Below are positions 22,790 through 35,057 of a stretch of DNA of 64,000 bases, piece by piece (within the stretch, counting starts at the first letter, position 1; every line of letters starts with the position of its first letter). Under the pieces are notes generated by a model. The model ran no database searches. It had not been told where the DNA came from and worked only from the letters and a program-made list of their open reading frames with translations. Origin of the DNA: Tretioscincus oriximinensis (lineage: Eukaryota; Chordata; Lepidosauria; Squamata; Gymnophthalmidae); contig JAJVDF010000466.1 of the NCBI GenBank assembly GCA_022410635.1, forward strand, positions 967,183-1,031,182. Direction: 5' to 3'. The translations under genes were made by a program, and so were the position numbers.

Positions 22790-25659
22790 TATACATTCTG
22801 TATTTTAGTAGTGACCTACGTAGGGAAACCAGTACTTCAACAAGAGGAAAGTGAGGTTCCAGCCTTTGATCTTGTTAGATCACATTTTGTTCTACAAGAG
22901 TCGACAATGACCCACAGGGATGTGTTTAGGCCGTATTTTGCCCATAGACTGTAACTTATTTACTTACTCTTCTCTCAGCGACTTTGGGTTTTATAATAAT
23001 AAAAGCAATAAAGGCTATTAATATCTTCTTAGTACTACCAGTATCTATATTTTGCCTAAATATGGCACTTATGACCCAAGAGCAACTATTTCCTTTCTGA
23101 TGTTTGTGCAGCTGACACACAAATCATTTAGTTTTATATCATATGAATTATCTGGACTGTGAAAATTTATCAATCAATGCATGCCAGCCTAGCTAAGCTG
23201 TTCTGCCTGTGATCTCCATTTGAGGCCAGGAAAGTAATTTTGACATAATGTCCTGTAAGCATTATTTAAATAAAACAGTGCTAGGGAGTAGGTAATTTTG
23301 TGTAAAATCCATGGTAATACTATTCTTCCTTTCCTCCAGAAACTAATTCCCAAAGCTAAAAGTATCACAAGGAGCAGAATGAAGGAATCTTCACTTTTGC
23401 CCACACAAGGACCCTTTGTGGTATTTCATTGTTCTCTGGTGGGAAGACGTCAAATGGAATACAATCACTCTAAAAGTGGGAGGCAATGATGCCAGCCTGC
23501 CAAAATCTTCTTATCCCACATTAGTTTCTACCATTATGACATTCATGATCCTCAAAACAGAATCTGTGTGGCATTAGATGCAAGCCAGGCACTAGGTTGA
23601 AAGATGAGATCAAGGCAAATGTTTCAACGTGAACCTCATCTTTTCTCCACGCTCCTTCCATAAGGAATCTACAGGCCACTATTGATTTGCAGCAGTGTCT
23701 TTTATTCAATTCAAGAGATTTCTTCAATTCACTTTTAGTTAATATTTTAGTTCCTTATGACACCAAGTGAAAACTACTTTTTATGNTGATTTTTTTAAAA
23801 AAACCTGACATATGTAGTAACAGAATAAGTTAATAATCGCAGCATTTCTTTATAACAAGAAAACAATCCTCAATAATTGAAATTTTACCTAAAGTTTCTA
23901 ATCTATATAGTTGCAATACCACCTCATTATTATACATATCTGCAGTATGAATAAGACTTGCCTCCAAGTTGTTTTAATTCTTGAAGAATATCTTCCATTG
24001 TTGAATACTGCACACTCTCAGTCAATGATGGTTCCTGTTTCCCTAGTTTTAAAGACATCAGAGGCTGAATTATTATCTTTTATTTGTTAAGAAAATTCAG
24101 TGGGAATGTAGATCTTAATCCAAATCAGCTATCATCAATTTTCCTACATTTCCTAGTTTGTTTGTCCCCAACTGAAGAGAGCATATTTTACACATTTATT
24201 CAATCTAACCTTTGGTTGAAGAAATGGCTTTTCCTTCCCAAGGAAGGAAATATAAGTATAAATAAATAAATACAAGTTATAGATACATAACTGAATATAT
24301 GAATAAATATGAGTGAATACCTTTGGCAATATAGTGTATTAGATCTGACACATTAAGCAAGAAACAGCACAAACTGTTCTGACAGGAGGTTGGAAAGATA
24401 GTACAAAATAGAAAATGCAGAGACTGTATGAAGATACTGCAGATGTAGAGGTAACTAATTGGATAATTAATAATCCAGAAAATATACAGAAAAAAATGGA
24501 ATCTATCAGTAAACAAAAATGGCTATTAATTAAATATTTAATGGGTATACTGACGAGTTATGTAACAAAACTGAAACAATGCTGGATAAACTGTCCCTCC
24601 AGGTGTTTAGAGAAAGCTGTCTAGAGTTCAAGCCCCCAGTAGTCTCTTAACTGACCTTCCTTCCAAAAGTATCAGTCACCTAAAGTTCCGATACTCCCTA
24701 GCAGGAATACGTTCCTGTAAATGAGCTTTATGTGTTATTTAAAAATCTGATATCAAATTAACTGAAAACTCCAATTCAACAGTTGTTATGTCCAGTTGCA
24801 GAAGTATCAGAGCTACAGAAATGCGCGGCTACCTCCGAATTTTACAACTGTTTGAAACTGAATGCTGAAATCTCCTAGTACAATAAATTTTGTGTTTCTC
24901 TAAGTGAATATTATATTAGTGTCTGAACCCTTAAAATCTTTGGAATATCATAATTTTTCCACTACATAATGGACTTATCAGTTAAATTTTTTCTGTCATA
25001 TTGCTTCCTGATGGGACAATATAATTGAAAATAAAAAAGTGAATTCTTCCCAGGAAAGTCCACAGGCCTGTCAAATTTGACCTTTAATACAAGCTATTAT
25101 GTCTTATTTCTGAAAAATCTATATTTAAATCTTTCCATTCCTGAAGTGCTAGAATAGGAGATATCCCCCAACTCGATGCAATAATAACATTGTCACCAAA
25201 ATTACTTTTGTAACGAAGGGTCATTATGATTTAAATTTCAGACCTAGGAACCAGAAAGAAAATTTTCTCAATAGTAAGATGAAAGCTGAAATGCAAAGAG
25301 ATTGTTTGTACAATATCTGCCCAAGTTATTAATAGGTGTGACCAGGCTTTTAGCAGTATAATTATTTCTTTTCTTTTTTTTACATTGCAAATTTCTGCAG
25401 CCAATACAATGTTCAAGTTGTATAGATTGAGATTTTGCCTTATACTAATATTACTAATATATTTTCATGGACTTGTTGCAAGGAATTTTGCCCTGATTTG
25501 ATTTAGTAGTCTTATTAGTCTGATTCAGAATTTCAAGAAAGGGGATCTTGAAATGACTTGAGATTAACAAGGAAAGAGTAGTTAGCGTGAGCTTTCATAG
25601 ATGTGTATATTTCTCCAGGTGTTATGGCATTTCCATTGCACACAAAGAAGCTGACTTAG
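22790..25659. other. intergenic, mostly unique
   Basis: AT-rich sequence without a supported gene. A short (AAAT)n tail at 24250-24270 may be a truncated L2-type tail. Otherwise I recognise nothing. Confidence 0.5.
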
Positions 25660-25801
25660 GCTGCATCCAGACATACTTTCCCCCACTATCCTTGGATATT
25701 CTGGAATAAAACACTGTCTGGACTACTTTATTATGGAACTTCTATCTTTATTACAGAATATCCAACTGTAGCAGAATAAATAATTGCCATTTGGATGCAG
25801 C
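25660..25801. mobile_element. foldback MITE, GCTGCATCCAGAC family
   Basis: It starts with GCTGCATCCAGACAT and ends with ATTTGGATGCAGC, which are inverted copies. It contains CTGGAATAAAAC and GCAGAATAAATAATTGCC. Sister copies are at 46587-46680 and, interrupted, at 44958-45489. Confidence 0.75.
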
Positions 25802-26342
25802 TATAATCTATGAAAGTGGATGCTACTAATCTTTTTCTTGTTAGAATGTATCCATACAGCATTTTTATTTTTGGAATCTCCCAATAATCCAGTTTATCAG
25901 TTTTCCGGTTTTGATGTGCCTCATTTATAGCTTTACAATATATTCTGATTTTTGTCATTTTGTCAGCTGTTGACAAGCAATATTTTATAATCATGTGACA
26001 CACACTCTTCCAACATCTGTTTTATTTACAGGCTGTCAAGAGGATGCCCAATAGTCCCTCCTCCCAAATGCTACTTGATAGTTTGCTGTCAATATCTGGT
26101 TCCTTTGCCTTTTACCCTCATTGTTTCTGGTCAAAATTTTCCACATATCAAAAGCTTTGAGCAATAAAGCTTTGAGGGATGTACCAAATTGACAGTGGGT
26201 TTTCCTGGAAACTGATACTCTGAATAATTGGCTTTAAAATCTTCAATCTGCTGGTTCATATAATAACTTGAGGCAAATGTAATAGAAATTAAACTTTCAA
26301 GCGGATTATTAACCCTGTGCTTCAGGACTCCCTTGCTAGAAG

Positions 26343-26543
26343 TAGGCTGACCAGATGACCCCTTTTGGGGTGTGTGCGTTGAAAACCCGTTTTGGGGATG
26401 CCTCCTGGTTTTTTCTGAGGAAAAAAATATAAAAAAATGAAAAAAACCTTTTTTTGAAAAAAATTTCCTCAAAAAAACCCTGGGAGGCACCCCAAAACCA
26501 GATTTTCAAAACCCCCCCAAAAAGGGGTCATCTGGTCAACCTA
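26343..26543. mobile_element. hAT-like foldback element (short form)
   Basis: A 201-bp palindromic unit starts TAGGCTGACCAGATGACCCC and ends with an inverted copy (GGGGTCATCTGGTCAACCTA). Inner arms TTTTCTGAGGAAAAA and TTTCCTCAAAAAAACCCTGG also pair. A clear 8-bp target duplication is not visible at this copy. Confidence 0.8.
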
Positions 26544-27260
26544 CTAGTCGTCATATCACAGGCACCTCAGGTTAAGATGCAAATGGATGAGAAGAAGAGA
26601 AAATACAGGATTAATTTCTTGTATTGCGTTTCTAACCTTTTGGTCAGCTTTCTTCCAGAAATAGAGACTGGTCTGTATGTTTTTCCACTCTTTAAAGACT
26701 TCAATGGCTTCAAAGCTTGTAAGAAAACAAAAAGCATAAGGTAAGGATTTTAGATTGGAGGTGGTAACTAATTTTCAGAATAAGAAAGGCTGAAGCTTTC
26801 CCTGGATACTACTCTATTCTCATAAATAACAGAGAAAGCCTTCTTTGTTATAAAAAGCACATACAATATAACACTACAATTATACTTGAAAAGAAGTTAC
26901 AGAACAGTACTACTTGCATCTACCTTGTAGCAGGCCTAAGAACAAAGCTATTGCAAGAGATTCTTGCAGAAGGTATGACTCACAGATGTTAAGGGTGTTA
27001 CAGATCCAGATGTGTTTCTGTACAATCTAGAAATTATAATTACTTTCAGGGCATAAACATGAATATACTTACCTAAAAGGTTACAGGCCTAAATTGGTAA
27101 AGTTTACTAATAAACAGACACAGCCAGGATTTTTTTGCATGTTCTGAAGCATATGCCCATAAAGTGCGAATGTTTTCTAAAATCCAGTTTCAGTTTCTTA
27201 ACTAGAATATATATTTATATTTATAAGTGATTCTTACGATTTGTAAATCAAATAAAAACC
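26544..27260. other. intergenic, nothing recognised
   Basis: AT-rich sequence with no supported gene or repeat. Confidence 0.5.
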
Positions 27261-27972
27261 ATGAACCTGTTTGTTATCATTACAAATTAATTGGTGTCTA
27301 GCAGTGAGATACGAACATAACAAGAAAACAAAAGATAGGATAACAACAGAAAAGAAATAAAGATATAGATAGGGTTGTGAAAAACAAAACAGAAAGCAGA
27401 GAACCTAAGCAGACATCTTGAAAACATAGGTTGACACCCTGAGGTAACTGTCTTGTGTAAGGTTGTAGGGGTGACCAACAAATACATATAAACAAAACAA
27501 TTTTGAGGTACAATCTTTTGGTAGAAGTAAAAATTCTTTTGTAAACAGTGAAATTATATTCTGAGGTAATTGTGTGGGTACAGTAGGAATATAATTTCAA
27601 AACAAGATGCCAACTAATAAGGATAAGGCACAACAACCTGCCATGGCTGGAGTTGAAGAGGGTCCTGGAATGGGGAATATTATGAATATCCCAGGTACCA
27701 CTGTTGAAGAAAAAATGGCATGGTTCAAGATGCAAAAAGAGTATGAATAGAGAAGGAGAGAGAGAGGGAAGAACATGAAAAAGAGAGGCAATTACAAAGG
27801 GAGGAGGCAGAGACAGCTTATCAGCTTCAGAGAGAACAAATTAGTTTGGCTGAAAGAGAGAAAGAGAGGATTGAAAAAGAGAAAGAGAGGGAATAAGTGA
27901 ATATCTATCCAAACATAATACTAATATAAATAACCAAAGAGAAAAAGCATGAACTTGCTCGGTATCATTACA
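27261..27972 (+). mobile_element. LTR retrotransposon remnant with gag-like frame
   Basis: A frame opens at ATG 27607 (MPTNKDKAQQPAMAG...) and stops at 27750. After a frameshift it continues to 27896 as a highly charged coiled coil (HEKERQLQREEAETAYQLQ, EREKERIEKEKERE), like N-termini of retrotransposon Gag proteins. About 310 bases upstream TGGTGTCTAGCAGTGAGAT (27292) resembles a tRNA primer-binding site. Similar stretches ending TATCATTACA (27261-27284 and 27948-27972) may be the ends of two decayed LTRs. The element is internally deleted. Class is uncertain. Confidence 0.5.
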
Positions 27973-28900
27973 AAGACTCCCTAATTTTCACTGAAAGACA
28001 ACACTATCTCACCGTCATCTAGAGTGTCCTTCTTGTGTCCAGATTTGAACTCAGCATTTCTTTCCCCTTTTTCAAATTTCTGTTTCATTTTCTTATCCAC
28101 TGAGCTGTTCACAATCACTTGCAATCCATTGTTTAGTAGCAGTACTGCATCAGTATTAATATCTTGATCAATCCTATTGCTGGTTATGATACAAGTTCAA
28201 GGATTTCTAAATCTTTTAAATTATGAATATCAATTTGAGCTTGATTTGAATTGTCAGGAGAAAAAAAGATATGGAAATATTAGATTCTCTTATGGATATG
28301 GCACTATTGTAATTAGAATTTTATTATATTTAGGTATAATTTATTACCTTCAGTACATGTACAAGATTTTGAGAAATCCTGTTCAGTTGGTTATCAGTCA
28401 GTATTGAACTGCTACTGAAATTTCTTTGAGCAGTTAAGCTATTAGGAGTTAACCCTACATTTAGAAGATGCAAAGCAACAATAAATAATCACAGCCATAA
28501 CTTTCTGGCTTATCATCTGTTGTACCCAAAGGAGCTGTCGAATTCCTTTCCTCAGTTGCCTAGAGAGTTTCACTGTTTACTTGTTGGATGTAGGAACTGG
28601 CCACAAGACACACAAATACAAACCTTATAATAGAATAGCTATTTATTTGCTTTGTATGCATTCCCCTACACAGTATTTTTTACTTTGGTTACTACAAGCA
28701 TTGTGTTGCTTCCACTGAATAAAATGATTGATTTATAAAACTATAAATTACAACAGTCTCTTCTTCATTGGATACGTTTTCCTGTGGATACGCATATGTA
28801 GGCTACCCCTCTATGAGGGTTTCATATCGCGATAGTACTAACATTATGTAGTATTCGCCCCAAGCAATGATGTTCAGCCATCCGGCCAGAGTAAATCTCC
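27973..28900. other. intergenic, nothing recognised
   Basis: AT-rich sequence without a supported feature. CpG-containing sequence near 28790-28870 is unlike its surroundings and unassigned. Confidence 0.45.
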
Positions 28901-29217
28901 ATTGCTGCAGAATATCTTGGAGCTCTTTCAGGGATCACATAGAAATGCCTGTGTTCCTTTTAAGCCTTCCCACATGTACCGTGCCATCGCAGAAAGGCAG
29001 GGAAATGTGAGAAGACATCAGCCAGTAGGACTGCAGAATTGCTGCATAGCCCCTGTGGCATTCTCCAATGCTACACCAATACATCCACAGTCCCACACCT
29101 CAAGTGAACACTTCTGGATGGACCCCGTCTGCTTGACCACTCAAGCTCCTCACACAGAAAGGCCCAGAGCCCTGGTTCCAACCACTTTTATGTGGGTATC
29201 CAGAGTGCACCTTGAAC

Positions 29218-29525
29218 TTCCTGAAGAGGTAGTGGTAGCTAACAACTTGGATAGTTTCAAGACAGGACTAGACAGGTTTATGGACACCAAGGCTATAGAT
29301 GGATACTAGGATGGATGTCTGGATGTTGNCTCCGGGATGGAGCAACAGGCAGGACTCTTGAAATACCATTTGCAGGGAGTCATGAACAGGTGCATATTTT
29401 GCTTTCCTCTGTTTAGACTACCCAGGTGCATCTGGTGGGCCTCTGTGTGAGACAGAATGCTGGACTAGATGGGCTGTGGCCTGATCCAGTATGGCTCTTC
29501 TTATGTTCTTATGTTCTTATGTTGA
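29218..29525 (+). mobile_element. CR1/L3-type LINE 3' end
   Basis: It encodes LPEEVVVANNLDSFKTGLDR and FMDTKAIDGY before the stop. The family 3' UTR follows (CATGAACAGGTGCATATTTT, GCATCTGGTGGGCCTC), ending in TTATGTTCTTATGTTC. The frame upstream to 28902 is unrelated sequence fused by chance. Confidence 0.85.
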
Positions 29526-30699
29526 AGCCTGGTTTGCCATTCCAGGCCTCCTTCCCCCTCCCAATCAGAAGCAGGGAAACCACGCCTCCACTCAGGCCTA
29601 CTCTTCCCCCTCCCCTAGGGAAAACCATAAATAAAGCAAACATAATACAAACCTGAAAACAAAATGTTTGTCTCCACAAACCTTTATCAACACGAATGCC
29701 ACATAAGGGTGATTGAGGAAAGAGCCAGTCCAAACCACACTGATATCTAAAGGGTAAAATTGTTGTGCAATTATCATAACTGATAAGAATTGCAAATTGA
29801 TCATAATGACATGCAAAAACAGTAACTGCCAATGACAGAAATATTACTTTTTTCATGTAAAAGATGGAAATAGCTGAAAATGTATCAGATTTGGAAAAAT
29901 AATAATTTGCCAAACTTAGAGTGGGAAGCAAAGCAGATGAGGAATGGGAATATGAAGCATTTCAATTACAGCTGTATGTGCAATGATGACTGAGAAGCGC
30001 AAGAGATGCTCCTTTGGAGTGAAACCATGGGCGAGTCAAGCAGTTTATTCTCTCAATGGCCGACTAATTGCACAAGGAAGCCTATGAGAAGGACAGGAGC
30101 CATCTGCTCTGCTTACAGTCTTTCAATAACATTTGTAAATGTTCCTTAAAATATTGTGGAAATTCAATAATGGCATCTAAGGGATTTTCCCCCCATGGCA
30201 ATTCTGCCATATAGATTGATTTTCCAGAAGTTGTCAAGGTGGTTTAGGATCTCTTCAGAACTGTGAAGGCTGCTATTGGGTATGAAAAAGAACATACATC
30301 TCTGTAGGAGCTTTTACAGAAGAAAAGGGAGACGAACAGAAACTGCCAAAGGTTAAGAAGTTGCTTGTGGAGGGACAGATAGAGTGTTGGGAATAAAGAG
30401 GATCCATATGTCAAAACCACACAGAATACTCTGGAGAAAATACACGATGTCCTTGCAGTTGGCAGATCAATAGGTCGTAATTGCTGCGTCTGGGTGTGTT
30501 TTCCAGCTGTGAATATATAAAATCTGGCATTTTAAAAAAATTCAAAGAATGAGGGATTACGGTATCCAGCAATTCTGACTTTGTTCTTTCTACTGTTCAA
30601 GAGTGATGCTGATGCTATAATTATATAGCCAATTATTAGTCAGCTCTATGATGTAGATCATTATATGGTCTTGCCAGTATTTTTTTTTTAAATGTATTT
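29526..30699. other. intergenic, mostly unique
   Basis: No repeat recognised. The stretch 29980-30480 has even composition and no TE hallmark. It is a weak candidate for a conserved non-coding block. Confidence 0.3.
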
Positions 30700-31891
30700 A
30701 TCATGGCATCAACTCCATCCCTTTTTAAAAGACGCAAAAGTCATCAAGTATGATTCTTACATTATTACTTTCAACCTTACAACGTCTACTTACTCCTTCT
30801 TCTTCTTAAAGAAGGGCATGTCATCAGAATCACCATTAGTGCTGCAATGAAGGAAATGGTGCCCCAAAACCTTAGGCTTATTTTCCATCACTGGTCTTTA
30901 CGGTTGGTGCCTAAAGGTCTATGACAGATATTTAGTACTGTGGAATTGTTAAATCTTATCCTTGCCAACTAAACTACCAAAATTTTGCTGCTTTCGCGCA
31001 AAAGTTTTAAAATGTCAGAGTTCCCAACCCATTCCTCAAGGCAAGCCTGCAGTACCACTAAATGTTTCAGGATTATGGGATGGCAGTACAGTAAGTCCAT
31101 GACTTAAGCAAATTTGGTTTACACGATTTCAATATAACAATTTACTGAGACCTTGTTTTGATAGTAAACCTTCCTGTTCCACATTAATGCGTTTCCCATT
31201 ACCCAGAAGAAGGGGTCAGAGGGAAGGTTTCACCTTAACATGATTTCGAGTTGCCAGAACTGAATCGTCACATAAAATAGGACTCTGACGTATTTTATTT
31301 TTGTTCCCATTTGTCANTCTCTCTTCTGATCAGTCTCTAACCAGGTTTTCCTCCATTCTGTAACAATCTTCCTCTACTGCCTTTTTAAAAAAAATAGAGC
31401 CAGAAAAGAGAGCCAGGCAGAATGACAAGAGTGGAGGAAGAAGAAAATGTATTTCCCCAAATCCAATTTCCCTGTGTTCATTTCTTATCCAATCTGCCTT
31501 AAGCATTAGAGACATTTCTTCTTCCTGAAACCTGTTGGGATCCTGTTTAATGTCCCCATTCCACAAGGGCTATATGTATTGATTTACTGCATGCCCAGGC
31601 CTGAGTCTGCCGCAGAGCCAAGAGTCTCCAGCTTGATCTTGGATTTGGAGGTGATGCCAATACTAGGCTGACCAGATGACCCCATTTGGGGGGTGGGGGT
31701 GGTGTGAAAACCCATTTTGGGATGCCTCCCGTTTTTTTCTGAGGGAAAAAAAAAATTGAAAAAAAATCTTTTTTTGAAAAAAATTTCCTCAGAAAAAACT
31801 GGGAGGCACCCCAAAACCGGGTTTTCAACCTGCTCCAAAAGAGGTCATCTGGTTAGCCTAGGCAATACTTACTTAGCATCAGACCCAGGCT
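30700..31891. repeat. 1.1-kb duplicated segment, copy B
   Basis: The same segment as 18775-19885. Copy B keeps the internal stretch missing from copy A. On its - strand the shared frame ends NGDSDDMPFFKKKKE and stop. It is interrupted at 31664-31860 by a hAT-like foldback element absent from copy A. It ends where Ty3/gypsy coding sequence begins. Confidence 0.85.
31664..31860. mobile_element. hAT-like foldback element, 8-bp target duplication
   Basis: The 197-bp element TAGGCTGACCAG...CTGGTTAGCCTA is flanked by GCCAATAC (31656-31663) and GGCAATAC (31861-31868). The paralogous empty site in copy A has a single GCCAATAC (19855-19862). This fixes the element ends and an 8-bp duplication with one later mutation, as expected for the hAT superfamily. 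Confidence 0.85.
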
Positions 31892-32622
31892 CTATCATCC
31901 AGATTTTTCAGCATTTTTTGTAGTTCGTACAGATGCTAGCAATGTTGGTATTGGTGGCGTTTTATTATAGCATGACTCTGTTTCTGGCCATTTAATGCCC
32001 TATGATTTTGCTTTCCACCAATTAATTGATGCTGAGCACCATTATGCTGCCATGAATCTCTTGCAATCAAATTTGGTCTCAAACAATTGTGCTACTATTT
32101 GCAAGGATCACAGCCTATTCAAATTTTCACTAATCACAAGAATCTTGAATTCTTTTTCACACCCAGACATCTTAATTCTCACCAATTTTGTTGGTCTGAA
32201 TTTTTTGATTTTCAGATTACTTACATTTCTGTTAAGGACAATTGTTCAGCCAACACTTTATCTAGGAAACATTAATAATGGACATTTTCTAAATCTGATT
32301 CCCCCACTACAGTTTTGTCACCTTTGTTTGTTTCACTATTTTGCAACCTATTAACCCATTTTACGATCTAATCAAGGACGCCTTTCCTATTGATAATTGG
32401 TTTCTTCAAAATAATCATTTGTTGGCTCTGTCAATTTGCCCACTCTTCATGGTAAGATTTATGTTCCATCTTCCATCCGCCCTCGCATTTTAGAACACTT
32501 CCATGATTCTAAGACTGCTGGACATTTGATTTTCTCCATACATTGCCCCTGTTCGTTGTCATTTTCGGTGGCCTTCTCTTCACAAGGACATTTCTGTTTA
32601 TATTTCTTCTTGCCCAGTTTAT
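31883..32622 (+). mobile_element. Ty3/gypsy RNase H and integrase remnant
   Basis: Decayed frames read LYHPDFSAFFVVRTDASNVG (RNase H start, with the TDAS motif), then FTNHKNLEFFFTPRHLNSHQ, FDFQITYISVKDNCSANTLS and KIYVPSSIRPRILEHFHDSK followed by TAGH. The order RNase H, then the H-x-AGH zinc-binding start of integrase, is the Ty3/gypsy order. WPSLHKDISVYISSCPV appears in another frame. Stops and frameshifts show it is dead. No LTR is seen next to it. Confidence 0.85.
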
Positions 32623-32624
32623 AA

Positions 32625-32770
32625 TCCAAGCTGACTCCTCTGCTCTGTGACAGCCCTTCAGATATTTGTAATCAGCTATCAGGTCTCCTCTCAGTCTTCT
32701 TTCCAAACTAAACAGCCTTAGATCCTTTAACCACTCCTCAGAGGACGAGTTCCTCAAAACTCTTAGATAA
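32625..32770 (-). mobile_element. CR1-type LINE fragment
   Basis: On the - strand it reads LRLFSLERRLRGDLIADYKY, the CR1/L3 reverse-transcriptase C-terminal motif. It is from another, more diverged subfamily than the copies ending in TTATGTTC. Confidence 0.7.
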
Positions 32771-33848
32771 TAACGGAACAAAAAAGCAAAGAGGGTGGCC
32801 AGCGATTCTGCTAGAGCATCAGCCCCCACAACTACTTTTGACAACAGAGGAACTATGCCACTGTTCACTTATGGGGTCTATGGAATAGTTCCTTCTGGCA
32901 TGACCATCCATCATCAGAGGCATTCTGAATGCCAGACATATTCCAGAAGTATGTGCACAAATCCAAAGTTCCAACACTAAACCAAAGACAAAGCTGATTT
33001 TCAAATGATCTTAATGACAGACAATCTGCATACCAATTGACTCATTTGTGCGCATGATAGCTTAGAACAATACAAGAAAAATATGTAAAAAAGGTCTGTA
33101 ATGGTGCATGACAATTGCTTCCAAGTATGCTGACCTTTGTAAATGAAACAAACAAAAAGTACAGTATTCTTTTGACGAGACATTAATGAGTGATTAAGAA
33201 TGAGTACAGCTGCATGATACAAGCACTTGGTTAAAAATATTCTTTTCACATTCAGTGTCAGTCCCATAATTATGATGGAAAACATTTTGGAAGGAAGCAA
33301 GTAAGCCTATGCAGTAAAATATTTATATTTTTATAATACTGTGTGGTTTTCAACAACACTGTCAAATGTCAGCTCCTTTATTACTTTTCCAACTTTACTA
33401 TTTATTCCTAGATCTTACGATTACTGAGATATGATACAGCCTACTGCTCTTATAAGAGCATGAAAAACTTTGTACCAGGTGCAAAAGTCCACAAAATTCT
33501 GGATTAGCTAGAAATTCCAGACAACAAACTACTGAATTCACTTTTGAGAGCAATCATATATGTAGCTTTTAAAAGTTCTGTTTCTGAAGGTTGGAGGACT
33601 AGAAAAAGGCAAACTAAATAGAAATGTATGACTCTTATTCACGTGAATGTAAAAGATGCATATTTCTGCGCCATCAGTTTATTCTGAACATTTTGGGAAA
33701 AGGATAACGTTTTGATAACTCATATAAAACATACACAAAATAAACAAAAATACACTACTTACACCAATCATATTTTATATGTGTTGTTGTTTAGCTTATT
33801 TATGTTATGTGTACACGTCATCATTTAATAAAATAAAACAAAAATATA
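32771..33848. other. intergenic, nothing recognised
   Basis: AT-rich sequence without a supported feature. Confidence 0.5.
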
Positions 33849-33985
33849 GCATTCACAGAAAATGGCTCAGGAAGGGATGCCTAGACAATAGGTTATTCTG
33901 GACCTCCTGCAGGAAAGACGATAGATGGTATCTCCCAAAAGCTTTATTACCTTCCCCACCAGGGGTCACTCCAGTCGCCTTTTCT
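33849..33985 (+). repeat. DIRS left inverted terminal repeat
   Basis: It begins around TTCACAGAAAATGGCTCAGG. The segment AAGGGATGCCTAGACAAT...CCACCAGGGGTC (33872-33967) is the inverted partner of 36852-36947. The outer 45 bases are complementary to the first half of the internal complementary region. Confidence 0.85.
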
Positions 33986-33999
33986 GTCAGGAAAGACAA

Positions 34000-35050
34000 C
34001 TCTTCTCGCTGCTCATTTTTTGGGCCTACTTTGGTGTATGTACTCTGAAAATATTTGGATAGGCTTGTCTCTGCACCCTTACCTAAGCCAGTGGCAGCTA
34101 AGCCAGGCTGATCCCTGCTCGGATGGCCCCTGGCATTTTTTCATTGGACCCCCCTCAGCTCAGGAGAACGTGGCCCTGCACATCTTGGTGAATGCCTTGG
34201 CCAGTGCGGAGTCCCATCATTCCCTGTCTGTACCAAGGGAAGAGACTATCAAATCCCCCAACCTGGGTCCCGAGTCCACTTTGGCTGGGTGGGTCCGTCT
34301 GGTAAAGGGAAGGATCATGGAGGGCAAGTACTGGGTGGGCAGACTACTCCCCCCAGAACCATTGCTCCCCCGGACCCGCTTTCAAGTTCACTAGAGCAGG
34401 GGATGGTGCATAGGTGTAGGCTGTGCAAACTGAAGCTGCAAAGGAGCATGTGGCATGCTGTGCAAATGCAAAAAAAGGCAAGTGCTCTTGAGCCCCAGGC
34501 CCACAGGTCCTCCTCAACACGCCAGGGCTTCTCCCTGCCACGTCAGCTCACTGTGATGACCAAGCATGGCACAGGGGCTTCTAAAACTTCAAAGGGATCT
34601 GTGGCTGCAGATAAACCATGTGCCCTGTAGCAAGTGACCAGTTTGGGAACGGACAGGCTAGCTGAGTTTAGACAAGCCATGACGGGCATGGTGGGGCTTT
34701 TTAAAGCACAGATGCTCTTTCAGTCTCTTGATCATCTCAGGGTCTCAATTGACACAGTCCGAGCCCTGGTTTCCCCAGATGTGACACAGGCTCAAGGAAT
34801 AGTGCACAGGGTCAACTCTTGTTTGGGTCGACACATAATGCTGCTTAACCACCTTGCTAGAGAAGATGGTCTCTGTTTATGATGGGCCCCTTGGGCCCAT
34901 TTCTACTCTAGGTCACTGCAATGGTTCTTATGACCTTTTGTGCACTTCATCATGATGAGAGCACACAGGTTGGTCTCCTACCTTCAGAGGCCAGGCCTTC
35001 CCATTGCTGGTGGATGGCGGTTGATTATCTAAGGGCTGGCTCTCCTCTCG
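34000..35050 (+). pseudogene. DIRS 5' coding region, presumed gag-like
   Basis: This GC-richer stretch holds several overlapping frames with frameshifts (for example LVNALASAESHHSLSVPREE and AQGIVHRVNSCLGRHIMLLN). By position it should be the gag-like ORF and the start of the polyprotein of the DIRS element. I recognise no conserved motif, and no reverse-transcriptase YxDD box. Confidence 0.45.
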
Positions 35051-35057
35051 CCCCTCC

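Noticed and set aside
28902..29309. 135-codon frame as a novel protein
   Set aside because: The last 30 residues are CR1/L3 LINE sequence, and the first part has no recognisable domain or promoter.
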